Assembly: GCA_016707525.1 (NCBI GenBank)
Contig: JADJHP010000011.1
Coordinates: forward strand, 161,152 to 225,151
DNA from: Ignavibacteriota bacterium
Lineage (GTDB): Bacteria > Bacteroidota > Ignavibacteria > UBA10030 > UBA6906
DNA: 64,000 bases
Direction: 5' to 3'
This document shows positions 17,131-27,396 of the stretch, piece after piece; position 1 is the first letter of the stretch; every line of letters begins with the position of its first letter. The notes beneath the pieces were generated by a model. It saw nothing but the letters and a program-made list of their open reading frames with translations, ran no database searches and had not been told where the DNA came from. The position numbers and the translations under genes were made by a program.

Positions 17131-18279
17131 GTGAAACTCTTCCACATTTCGAACACCAACCAGATCGAAGTTATTGATCAAGCCTCCTATCGAGATGAGT
17201 CTGCGGGGGGCTTTGGAGAAGTGACATTGCAGGAACTCATCGCTGACCACCCCGAATTGATACCTGGCGACGACATCAACCCATCGGATCCTCCCCGATT
17301 CCTTGTGATACGCAGCGAGGCTGGGGTCACGGCGGGGTCAATGGACATTCTGCTCATCGATCACAAGGGTATTCCGACCGTCGTTGAGACGAAACTGATC
17401 GATAATCGTGAGATCAGACGGAGCGTGCTCGCCCAGGGGGTTGAATACCTGGCACACTTGAAGACTGAATGGAGCGCTCAGCGAATGATCGACGAAGGGA
17501 GAGCATATTGGAGTGATCGCAAAGGAAGTCTGGACAGTCAGGCAATGGATCGGCTCGGATTTGCGCTTGATGGCGATTTTCTTGAACGAATAGACAGCAA
17601 CATCGGATCGAACAGGATGCGGTTGATCATCGCCTCCGATGAGATCCCTCCGGAGCTCAAACAGATCATTGAATTTCTAAACGACGCGTCTGATTTTGAT
17701 ATCTATGGCATCGAGGTCCAGCTCTTCAGCGGAAAGGATGGGAATCGAAAGATTCTTGCGCCCCGGCTTGTGGGATTGACCGAGGCAGCTCGGGAGCGCA
17801 AGGGTTCAAGCGCAGGGTCACGATGGACGTATGAACGGTTCACTGAAGAGCTTCAGAGAGAGACCTCGTCTGAAGCAGTTGCCTTTGCCGATGAGCTTCT
17901 TCGCTTTGGTGAACAAGTCAGTGGGCGCCCGGTAGAATGGGGGAACGGCAAAGGACGAGGTTCCTTCACCGCCCGGCTCCTTGCCGGGGGGGATCGCTTT
18001 AGCCTCTTCTCGGTGTATACCATCGGGGAACTCAGCATCAATTTCGGATGGTCATATCAAAAGTATCCGGATCTGGGGATCGATGTTTCGGAGAAATACC
18101 GTGCGAGGATCAAGAAAGACCTTGGCATCGATTTCGAGCAGTCGAGTTGGGAGCGAGGGTGGCCGATGACGGATCTTCTGCTCCTGGAGCCACACAAGGA
18201 CGCGCTTTGTCAGATAGTGAGGGATTTCGTGGATGAAATACGCTCGGCCGTTGAGACCACTGCTCAAGGTGACGGGTAA
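17131..18279 (+). CDS. PD-(D/E)XK nuclease-domain protein (DUF91/NucS-like)
   Basis: A 382-residue protein starting at GTG. The segment GSMDILLIDHKGIPTVVETK, followed by EIRRSVLAQGVEYLAHL, is a PD-(D/E)XK nuclease core: Asp at the first position, then the E-x-K pair in VETK, then the Q-x-x-x-Y helix. The arrangement resembles NucS/DUF91 and related endonucleases. The C-terminal part (WSYQKYPDLGIDVSEKYRARIKKDLGID) is an extra domain I do not recognise. It begins a run of restriction genes on the same strand, 108 bp ahead of mcrB. I infer a role in cutting invading DNA or repairing ends. Confidence 0.75.
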   Translation: MKLFHISNTNQIEVIDQASYRDESAGGFGEVTLQELIADHPELIPGDDINPSDPPRFLVIRSEAGVTAGSMDILLIDHKGIPTVVETKLIDNREIRRSVLAQGVEYLAHLKTEWSAQRMIDEGRAYWSDRKGSLDSQAMDRLGFALDGDFLERIDSNIGSNRMRLIIASDEIPPELKQIIEFLNDASDFDIYGIEVQLFSGKDGNRKILAPRLVGLTEAARERKGSSAGSRWTYERFTEELQRETSSEAVAFADELLRFGEQVSGRPVEWGNGKGRGSFTARLLAGGDRFSLFSVYTIGELSINFGWSYQKYPDLGIDVSEKYRARIKKDLGIDFEQSSWERGWPMTDLLLLEPHKDALCQIVRDFVDEIRSAVETTAQGDG

Positions 18280-18387
18280 GAAATTCACTCAAACGTCACC
18301 AATGATGAATACTCCTCAGAAGCAGGCACGAATCAACACTCAAGCGCCTTGTGCGCACGGAGAATATACCCAGAGAGGCTGCGTTCG

Positions 18388-20702
18388 ATGATCAATCTCG
18401 ATCCTCGTATTGAACAAGACCTTAAGAAGTTCCACGACGATCTCGCCCGTACTGGCAAGCTCCACTCTTCCGGAAGATTGCGGGCTGCATACAATGCCTT
18501 TCGGGATCGGTTCGGCCCGGAAAAGCTCGCCTCACTTGATGGAACCGCTTTGCTCCACTATATGCATCTGCATGGCAATAAGGAAAGTCTGGTGTATTGG
18601 CTCGAGTTCAAGGACGATGAGGAGTTCCCGGGGATCAGCTTTGGCAGTATCGCAGGAGGAAGCGCCCACAAGTTCGGACTCTTCCGGCACAAGGAAAGCG
18701 GCCAATGGGTAACTGGGGCACCCCAGGCTGAGATCCCTTTGACGGAAGCCGAAGCCATCGTCGTTGCACGAAAACATCGTGATCAACTTCTCGCCGGCGT
18801 GGCGCTGCTCGACAAGTTCCACACTAATTCCGATGACGAGGCCTACTTACGTCTCCAACACGATCTTGACGAATCCTGTCCGGATGTCAGTGGCCTCGCT
18901 TGGGGACATAAGTATTTCTCCATCCTCTTCCCGGACAAGTTGGACGACTATCAGAACCACAAGTGGCAACGGTTCCATCTCCTCAAGTTGCTTCAGTTAC
19001 CTCCGGAGACAGAAGGATTGTACGTCTGTGGTGGCCGTTTCGTGAACCTGGCTGCACAATTGGGCTGGCCCATGCAACACCTGTCGTCGACATTGAACGC
19101 GCGGAATGGGCGGCCCACAAAGTACTGGCGCATCGACACGTCCCTGGAAGGGAAGACCAATATTTGGGGAGAGATGTACAAGGGCGGCTACATCGCGATA
19201 GGATGGGGTGGATTAGGGGACCTTTCTCACATTGTCGCTGGGGCGGAACAGAAAGCTGCTTTAGGGAAATTGCTGGAGCCATACTTTCCCGGGGATCCGA
19301 AGAAAGCCCTTCAGAAGGGTGGTGAAATAAGAAACTTTGTCGTTGGGATCAATGATGAGGAAAAAGAAGTTGTTGTCGCTGCGGACGGGGCGAAGATCCT
19401 TGGAATCGGGCGGGTGGTTGGGCCGTACCGCTTTGACGAGACTCCTCCCAAGGGCGCAGCCCACCGGAGAGAAGGTCGAATGAAATCGACCGAACAGTGG
19501 AAATTCCCAACTCCCGAGGGCAGAATACGACAGTCTTCTCGTTGAGAAAGGATGAACGCAACATCCTTGAGATCGAACAGAGATTGTTATCCTCACGTAT
19601 AACTAAGCCTGGCACCGAATCCGTTGACTCGCCTGGAGAACCTCCCAAGACCAGTCGGCTGATTGGCATCCCTGGAAGATTGCAGGCGATTCTTGAACGG
19701 AAAGGGCAGGCGATACTGTACGGTCCACCGGGGACGGGGAAAACCCATTGGGCCCGATCCGCCGCGATTGATCTTGCAAGTCTTCGTGCTTTCAGCAGAA
19801 CCTTTTCAGAACTCACCAAGCCGGAGAAAGCTGAAGTTACTGGAGAGAATTCCGCAGCCGGACTTGTTCGTTCGTGCACATTCCATCCGAATTACGGATA
19901 CGAGGATTTCCTGGAAGGATTCCGTCCGGCGGCAAATTCCTCTGGCCAACTCATCTTCCATCCGAAGGATGGGATATTCAAACGCCTATGTGGTGACGCC
20001 CGGACAAGGTCTGATCGAACCTACATTCTGCTCATCGACGAGATCAATCGAGGTGACATTCCCCGGATCTTCGGTGAGTTGTTGACCCTGCTGGAATCTG
20101 ACAAGCGTGGACTCACCGTCAGTCTTCCTGTTTCCGGAGAGGACTTCTCGGTTCCCCCGAATGTCTATGTGATCGGAACCATGAACACGGCAGATCGATC
20201 GATAGCTTTGCTCGATACAGCATTGCGCCGGCGTTTCGGTTTCGTTGAGCTCATGCCAGATATGACGGTGTTCGGCGGTGCATCAGTGGACGGGAAAATA
20301 CCTTTGGGACCATGGCTGAGCGCCCTCAACGATCGGATCCGCGGGGAGCTGGGACGGGATGGACGGAATCTCCAGATCGGCCACGCATACCTCCTTGAAG
20401 GGAAGAAGCCCGTTACGGACCTTTCGAGATTTGTCCGTATCCTTTCTGAGGATATCATCCCGCTGATCGAGGAATACTGCTATGAAGATTATGATGCTCT
20501 TTCCAAGATCATCGGAGGAAAACTCGTTGACGCGGAGAAACAGCGCATCAGAGAAGAACTGTTTATCCCCGCGCATCGCGATGAACTCGTGCAAGCCCTG
20601 CTCGAGCCAACTCCAGACATCTCAACCGGTTCTGAGGCGGCTGTGGCAGTCGCGGCTCCAGAAGATGCAGAAGATGGAGAGCCGATAGACGGAAAGAAGT
20701 GA
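18388..20702 (+). CDS. mcrB: McrB-type restriction ATPase/GTPase, split by a frame break near 19.5 kb
   Basis: The N-terminal part (18388-19545, 385 aa) contains a DNA- or base-recognition region and an EVE/PUA-like segment (IWGEMYKGGYIAIGWG and GAKILGIGRVVGPYRFDE). The C-terminal part (19497-20702) in the next frame is the McrB AAA+ motor: Walker A YGPPGTGKT (residues 75-83), Walker B LLIDEINRGDIPRIFGE and the McrB signature IGTMNTADRSIALLD. The frames overlap between ~19471 and 19545, and joining them restores a normal ~770-residue McrB. McrB forms a hexamer that powers the McrC nuclease on DNA with modified cytosine. The start ATG at 18388 follows GAGAGG. The frame break is most likely a sequencing indel; two separate genes cannot be excluded. 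Confidence 0.85.
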
Positions 20703-22006
20703 CCACGGAAAACGTCATATTGAGTGAATGGGAAACGAGAGGTCCGGAGGCTGGCGCCCCCCTTGCCGGATGGCAATTCAGAGACAGAGCGAGTCATGAT
20801 CTTGCTGAACGGCTGACCGCCCTTGGTTGGATCGAGATCCTTGAATTGGCTCAGGGGATCGAACTCCGCGCAACGTCGTTCGTTGGCAGGTTCAGCATTG
20901 GCGATCTGACCATCACGATCCAACCGAAGATTCAGGGAGCGCCATTCCTGAGTTTGCTTCGATACGCGTATGGATTTCGGCAGCTTAAGCTCCTCAAACC
21001 GACAGCATATGGCTCATCCGAGTGGGATCTCTGCGAGTTGCTTGTTCAGCAATTGATCGCGGAGGCGCGGGATCTGATAGGCCGTGGGGTACACAGGGAC
21101 TATGAGCGAAGAACAGCTCGCCTATCCGACCTGCGTGGCAGAATCGATTTTGATAAGTACGTCCGAACGATGGGTACGGGCGGTGCGGAGGTACCGTGCA
21201 CATATTATCCGCGGACTGACGACACCGTTCTCAATCAGGCAATGCTTGCAGGGCTTGAGTTCGCCGCTCAACAAACGATTGATGTTGACCTTCGATATCA
21301 GGTCAATCATCTGGTCAAGGATCTACGATCGTCGATCTCCCTCAGGAGGCTGAGTGGCAGCCTGATCGAAGATGCGAAGGGTGCGATTGACCGGCGTACT
21401 GTGGCGTACGGCCCGCTGCTATCTCTGATCGAGCTGCTCTATGCCGGACACGGGCTTTCCTTGGACGAGGGAGGGAATCACATCCGGCTTTCCGGATTTC
21501 TGTTCGATATGAACCGCTTCTTTCAGGCCCTGGTGTCACGCTTTCTCCATGAAAACCTGGAAGGCTATGTGATTCACGATGAACACAAGATGAAAGGATT
21601 CTTTGAATACGAACCGGCGCACAATCCCAGGGGATATCCCGATTCCGTTCTCCGGCCCGACTTTGCTGTGATGGACTCCTCTCGTCTGGTGACCATCGCG
21701 GATGCCAAGTACAGGGACTTATGGGACACCCGGTTACCGCGATCGATGCTGTACCAACTGGCATTGTATGCCATCGCCCAGGGAAATCACACACGAGAGA
21801 GTGTGATCCTGTATCCCACGCTTTTCAGGGGCGCACGGGAACAAAAGATCAATGTCCGGGAGCCGGTCGCAGGTCATCATCAAGCACGAGTCATTCTCAG
21901 GCCAATCAACTTGACGGATATGGAGAGGCTCATCCACCGCAGTGATCCAATGGGACAGGTTGAACGTAACCAAATGGCGTCTCAGCTTCTATTCGGCGAA
22001 GCATAA
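20699..22006 (+). CDS. mcrC: McrC-type nuclease subunit of the 5-methylcytosine restriction system
   Basis: A 435-residue protein that overlaps mcrB by four bases (GTGA). The N-terminal DUF2357-like portion (FVGRFSIGDLTITIQPKI, SLLRYAYG, LRGRIDFDKYV) is the McrB-contacting domain. The C-terminal PD-(D/E)XK nuclease has LRPDFAVMD and VTIADAKYRD, followed by DMLYQLALYAIA-like helices and VILYPTL. McrC alone is inactive and needs the McrB motor. The gene is intact. Confidence 0.92.
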   Translation: MTTENVILSEWETRGPEAGAPLAGWQFRDRASHDLAERLTALGWIEILELAQGIELRATSFVGRFSIGDLTITIQPKIQGAPFLSLLRYAYGFRQLKLLKPTAYGSSEWDLCELLVQQLIAEARDLIGRGVHRDYERRTARLSDLRGRIDFDKYVRTMGTGGAEVPCTYYPRTDDTVLNQAMLAGLEFAAQQTIDVDLRYQVNHLVKDLRSSISLRRLSGSLIEDAKGAIDRRTVAYGPLLSLIELLYAGHGLSLDEGGNHIRLSGFLFDMNRFFQALVSRFLHENLEGYVIHDEHKMKGFFEYEPAHNPRGYPDSVLRPDFAVMDSSRLVTIADAKYRDLWDTRLPRSMLYQLALYAIAQGNHTRESVILYPTLFRGAREQKINVREPVAGHHQARVILRPINLTDMERLIHRSDPMGQVERNQMASQLLFGEA

Positions 22007-22091
22007 CTTGCTTGTGCCTTGCGGCGATCGGTGTCTCGTTGTGGAGCGGCACAATGTGCAATAACCTACTGAGTGATCGCATCTGATACCT

Positions 22092-22679
22092 ATGCAATCT
22101 GATCTTCTTCTGGAGTTTCAAGGTCCGTACTCTTGGTTTGCGGCGGGGCCTGTCGGCTCAATTCTGGATCCTCCTCAGGGCAAGGGCCATGGCATATACC
22201 TGTGGACGGTCCCCACTGAAAGTGGGGAATTGGTCTACTATGTCGGTGAAACCGGGCGTCAATTTTCTATTCGGTTCAGGGAACACCTGGTGGCCCAACT
22301 GTCAGGAATGTATCATGTCCATGACCCCGCAGCCTTCCAACTTGGAAAGAAATCCATGCTGTGGCCAGGTCTTTATGATAGATGCCATCGCGTCGACCTA
22401 TGCGATTTTGTTCAAAGGCTGCCTGAATTGGCAGAACCAATCCAGAAATTCGTGAAAGTATTTCATTTCTTTATTGCTGAGATTGACGTAGACAATCGAC
22501 TTCGTAAACGCATTGAAGGGGCCATAGCCGATCACCTTATCCGACAGCCCGGCATCGTGGGTTCATTCCAGGAAGCGGGAATCAAATATGTTCGCCGCCG
22601 CAAAGATGAGCCTTCCGTTCAGATAGGTCTACGTTCATCCAAAGAAATTTGTGGGCTCCCGGCGTGTTTGGAGGCATAG
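22092..22679 (+). CDS. GIY-YIG nuclease-family protein
   Basis: A 195-residue protein. The GIY-YIG core is at the N-terminus: GIYLWTV at residues 34-40, YYVGETG at 49-55, the catalytic-type Arg61 in SIRFREHL, and His65. The remainder is helical and not recognised. GIY-YIG enzymes make nicks or double-strand breaks with one metal ion. It follows mcrC by 85 bp on the same strand, which suggests an accessory role in the same system. The family's conserved C-terminal Glu cannot be assigned confidently. Confidence 0.8.
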   Translation: MQSDLLLEFQGPYSWFAAGPVGSILDPPQGKGHGIYLWTVPTESGELVYYVGETGRQFSIRFREHLVAQLSGMYHVHDPAAFQLGKKSMLWPGLYDRCHRVDLCDFVQRLPELAEPIQKFVKVFHFFIAEIDVDNRLRKRIEGAIADHLIRQPGIVGSFQEAGIKYVRRRKDEPSVQIGLRSSKEICGLPACLEA

Positions 22680-22858
22680 ACTCCGAGCGATTCCATCGAA
22701 CAGGAACCTCGAATCGCCCCCGCGGGAGCGGAGGGTTCCTTGCAAACTCGACGCGGGGATTTTAACAATGCAATGATCTATAGGTGGAATCTCCAGGATT
22801 TCGATTCGTGGACAGTTGTGAGGCATAGGGCCGACCCTGACAAGGAAGGGATACTGCG

Positions 22859-23644
22859 ATGAAGAGCTTTCCATTTGGGAATCCAATTCTTCCGGTTCAA
22901 CAATCCGATCGGACCCCGAAGAGGGTATTCGTCCTTGGTGTGTATGCGAGTGCCGTTCACGCACGGTGGCTTCGCGCCGATGGGTCGATTGCCGTGCGAG
23001 CTCTTGCGGTAGCATCGGAGCCAGAGATCTTCTGGAGGGGTGACGGAGAGGATGAGATAATTGCCAGCATTCCGGTTCCGGAAGGAGCCGGTCGTCTTGT
23101 TTCACCCGGGGAAGGATTGAACGGCCCCTCCGGCCAAACCCTTGATCAGGACTTTCTCCGACCAATGGGTCTGGATCGTAGTTCCGTTTGGCTTTGCGAT
23201 CTGTTGCCCGAGAGCCGATGCAATCCCAATCAAGCGAATGCCATCAAGCGCGAGTACGATACGATGAAGACGGCCTATTCTTTGCCAGACTTTGACTTTC
23301 CGCCTCTGCCGAAAGTTCTGGCCGATGAGAATAGAGTACGCGCCATCGAAACGGAACTCGAAGAGGCGGGATCCCGTGTGTTGGTTACTCTCGGCGATCT
23401 GCCATTGCAGTGGTTTGCGAGTCGACATGGAGCTCCTTCACGGTTGGCAGACTATGGATTGACAAATGAGTCGTATGGCCGGCTACACGAGATTCGAATA
23501 GGAGACAAGCAGCTGCTCTTGTTGCCACTCGTCCATCCCCGACAGGCCGGCCAGCTTGGTGGTTACTCGGAGACGTGGTGGCAGCTCCACCAGCATTGGA
23601 TGACTACTGTTGCTCCAGCGATTCTGCGTGATGTCCCGGCCTGA
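22859..23644 (+). CDS. Uracil-DNA-glycosylase-superfamily-like protein
   Basis: A 261-residue protein. VFVLGVYASAVHARWL near the N-terminus occupies the place of the UDG water-activating loop. VLVTLGDLPLQWFA and LLLLPLVHPRQAGQLG match the central strand and the C-terminal HP(S/R) loop that inserts into DNA in UDG families. A cysteine cluster for Fe-S is not obvious. I infer a base-excision or base-recognition role, perhaps on modified phage DNA, given the McrBC and GIY-YIG neighbours. The family match is from fold-level motifs only. It is preceded by a 179-bp gap with a GGAACCTC...GAGGGTTCC imperfect hairpin at ~22704-22740. Confidence 0.55.
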   Translation: MKSFPFGNPILPVQQSDRTPKRVFVLGVYASAVHARWLRADGSIAVRALAVASEPEIFWRGDGEDEIIASIPVPEGAGRLVSPGEGLNGPSGQTLDQDFLRPMGLDRSSVWLCDLLPESRCNPNQANAIKREYDTMKTAYSLPDFDFPPLPKVLADENRVRAIETELEEAGSRVLVTLGDLPLQWFASRHGAPSRLADYGLTNESYGRLHEIRIGDKQLLLLPLVHPRQAGQLGGYSETWWQLHQHWMTTVAPAILRDVPA

Positions 23645-23827
23645 TTACCTACGGTGCGTTGCCCCAGTGTTTGCCCGCTCTTGACTGACCCCGGGTGAGA
23701 GGGGTCGAGTCTTCAACAAGAGAATATGGATGTTGGGTTGTCGCAATCACGGTTTGTTGCCCAGCATGAGGAATGGCTTGAGTAGTCCTAACACAATGTC
23801 AGACAGCCTATTCTATAGAGAGATACC

Positions 23828-25443
23828 GTGAACTGGATCGCCGCCTCTGAAAAGACACCGCTGCCGCAACAGCTTGAAAAGCGCCTGTGGGACGCCGCCG
23901 ATCAGTTCCGCGCAAACTCGGGGCTCAAGGCCCAGGAGTATTCCGGCCCCATTCTCGGACTGATCTTTCTGCGCTTTGCCGAGGTACGCTTCGCCGCCCA
24001 GCGGACCAAGCTGGAGAAAGCCGGTGCTTCCTCCCGCCGGGGCAGTCGCGTTGATGAGCCCGCCGCCTACCACGCCGACAACGTTCTGTATCTGGCCCCT
24101 GAGGCGCGCTTCGATTTTCTGCTGACACTGCCAGAGGCGGCCGACATCGGTGGCAAGGTCAACGCTGCCATGCGCGAGGTAGAGAAGCACAACCCGCAGC
24201 TCGCCGGCGTGTTGCCCAAGACCTTCAACCGCTTCACAGGCACCCTGCTCAAAGAGTTGCTGAAGAAGATCTCCGAGATCCCGGCCACGCTCGACTTCGA
24301 CGCCTTCGGGCGCATCTACGAATACTTCCTCGGCGAGTTCGCCATGAGCGAAGGGCAGGGTGGCGGCGAGTTCTACACCCCGGCAAGCATCGTGCGGCTC
24401 CTGGCGCAGGTGATCGAGCCTTTCCACGGTCGCATCCTCGACCCCGCCTGCGGCTCGGGCGGTATGTTTGTGCAGTCGGCCCGCTTCGTGGCCGAGCACC
24501 ACAAGAACCCTACCGCCGAGCTGTCCATCTGCGGGGTCGAGAAAACCGACGAGACCGGCCGCCTCGCCCGCCTGAACCTCGCCGTGCACGGGCTGGAGGG
24601 CGACATCCGCCACGGCGGCAACGTCAACAGCTACTACGACGACCCGCATGCCGCCACCGGCGCGTTCGACTTCGTCCTGGCCAATCCGCCCTTCAACGTC
24701 AACGCGGTGGACAAGGAGCGCCTCAAGGATCTGGTCGGCGCCGGTCGCCGCTACCCCTTCGGCCTGCCGCGCACCGACAATGCCAACTACCTGTGGATCC
24801 AGCTTTTCTATTCGGCGCTCAATGCCAAGGGCCGCGCTGGCTTCGTCATGGCCAACTCGGCCTCCGACGCCCGCTCCAGCGAGCAGGAGCTGCGGCAGAA
24901 GCTGATCGAGGCGCGGGCGGTGGATGTGATGGTCGCCGTCGGCCCCAACATGTTCTACACCGTCACGCTGCCCTGCACGCTGTGGTTCCTCGACCGGGGC
25001 AAGGCGAAGACGAAGCGCGCCGACACCGTGCTCTTCATCGACGCCCGCCACATCTACCGGCAGGTGGACCGCGCCCACCGCGACTGGACGCCCGCGCAGA
25101 TCAGCTTTCTCGCCAACGTGGTACGACTGTATCGCAGCGAGGCGCCTGACCTGACCGTGGGCGGGGAGGAGACGGCGGCCATGTTGAAGGAGGTGTTCGG
25201 CAAGAAGACCGTCTATGCGGACATCCCCGGCCTGTGTAAGGCAGCGACGATCGCGGAGATCGAGGCGCAGGGCTGGTCGCTCAACCCCGGCCGCTATGTG
25301 GGCGTGGCCCCGGGCGAGGAAGTGAGCGACGAGGACTTCAAGGCGCAGCTCGAAACTCTGAACGAAGAACTGGAAACCCTCAACGCCCAGGCACGGACGC
25401 TGGAGCAAACCATCGCCGCCAATGTGGCGGGGATTTTGTCTGA

Positions 25444-25447
<4 letters not shown>
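23828..25447 (+). CDS. hsdM: Type I restriction-modification methyltransferase subunit HsdM
   Basis: A 539-residue N6-adenine methyltransferase. The helical N-terminal HsdM domain (KRLWDAADQFRANSGLKAQEYSGPILGLIFLRFAE) is followed by the SAM-binding motif I (ILDPACGSGGMFVQS, near 205) and the catalytic motif IV NPPFN (near 286). The GTG at 23828 is the start. The base composition is much more GC-rich than the preceding 6 kb, consistent with recent transfer. It overlaps hsdS by four bases (TTGA at the junction). HsdM2S transfers methyl groups to the recognition site of the type I complex. Confidence 0.95.
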
Positions 25448-26680
<1,233 letters not shown>

Positions 26681-26684
<4 letters not shown>

Positions 26685-27283
26685 CCACGTTCCCCGCCTA
26701 CGCCACCAACTTTGAGCTTCACCCGAAGGATGGTGTAGCAACGCGGCATCTTGCACCTCTCGTGTCTGGATTGGAAAGGATAGATTTCGAGTTCCGTGTG
26801 GCCAATCCGACGGTGAACCAAGGGCAGACGGATTCAGATTTCGACGCCAAGCTGGAGGCCGCTCTCCGATCCCGCGCCGTGACGCCAATGACATTGGCGC
26901 TGCCTGTCGGAGTGCCGCAAGAGTTGGATTTCGCATTTCAGTTCGCCGGGCGCAGTGTGGCAGTCGAGATTGAGAAGGCGAACCGCGAAAAGATTCTGCG
27001 CGACTTCCTAAAGTGCCACATCTACCTGCACGCTGGAGCAGATTTTGGCTTGGTCGTGCTCCCCAGAAATTACGCGCACAAACACGGAGAGTGGAATCTG
27101 TTCGAGTTCGGCATCGAGCGTTTCGACGAATGTCGCACCTTCGGTTTCGGATCGCCGGACAAGCTGGGGCGGATTGCGCTCCTCGGCTTTGACCAACATG
27201 AAGCAGGGACGAATCGGCTGTTAACCAGAACCATCCGGGAGCAATGGCGCACGAAAGCTTCCGGATCAGTAGAGGCGACCTGA
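26681..27283 (+). CDS. Putative small PD-(D/E)XK-like nuclease within the hsd locus
   Basis: A 200-residue protein. The segment PQELDFAFQFAGRSVAVEIEK followed by ANREKILRDFLKCHIYLHAG has the D-x(n)-E-x-E/K arrangement and following helix of restriction-type nuclease cores; GLVVLPRNYAHK would be the next strand. I do not recognise a named family. Its start overlaps the restored hsdS stop, so it is translationally coupled to hsdS. Behind it lies a second hsdS tail, suggesting it was inserted with or between hsdS copies. Confidence 0.5.
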
Positions 27284-27311
27284 AATGACCATGCGACGCC
27301 ATGTCCATTGC

Positions 27312-27360
27312 TTGCGCCGCACCCGCGACCTGCTCCTGCCGCGCCTGCTGTCGAGGAGGG
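27312..27360 (+). pseudogene. Remnant of a second hsdS 3' end
   Basis: The bases GCGCCGCACCCGCGACCTGC and following encode LRRTRDLLLPRLLS, nearly the same tail as hsdS at 26612-26650. No hsdS body precedes it, so this is a leftover of a duplicated or recombined specificity gene between 27283 and the next gene at 27397. Confidence 0.7.
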
Positions 27361-27396
27361 GGAAATTGCGTAACCAAACGGTAAGGAATCGATAGT

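Noticed and set aside
19471..19545. Programmed -1 frameshift in mcrB
   Set aside because: No slippery heptamer in the correct phase is present; a sequencing indel is simpler given other breaks.
23813..25408. A 531-residue ORF on the minus strand
   Set aside because: It lies entirely opposite hsdM and reflects the high third-position GC; the hsdM frame has all motifs.
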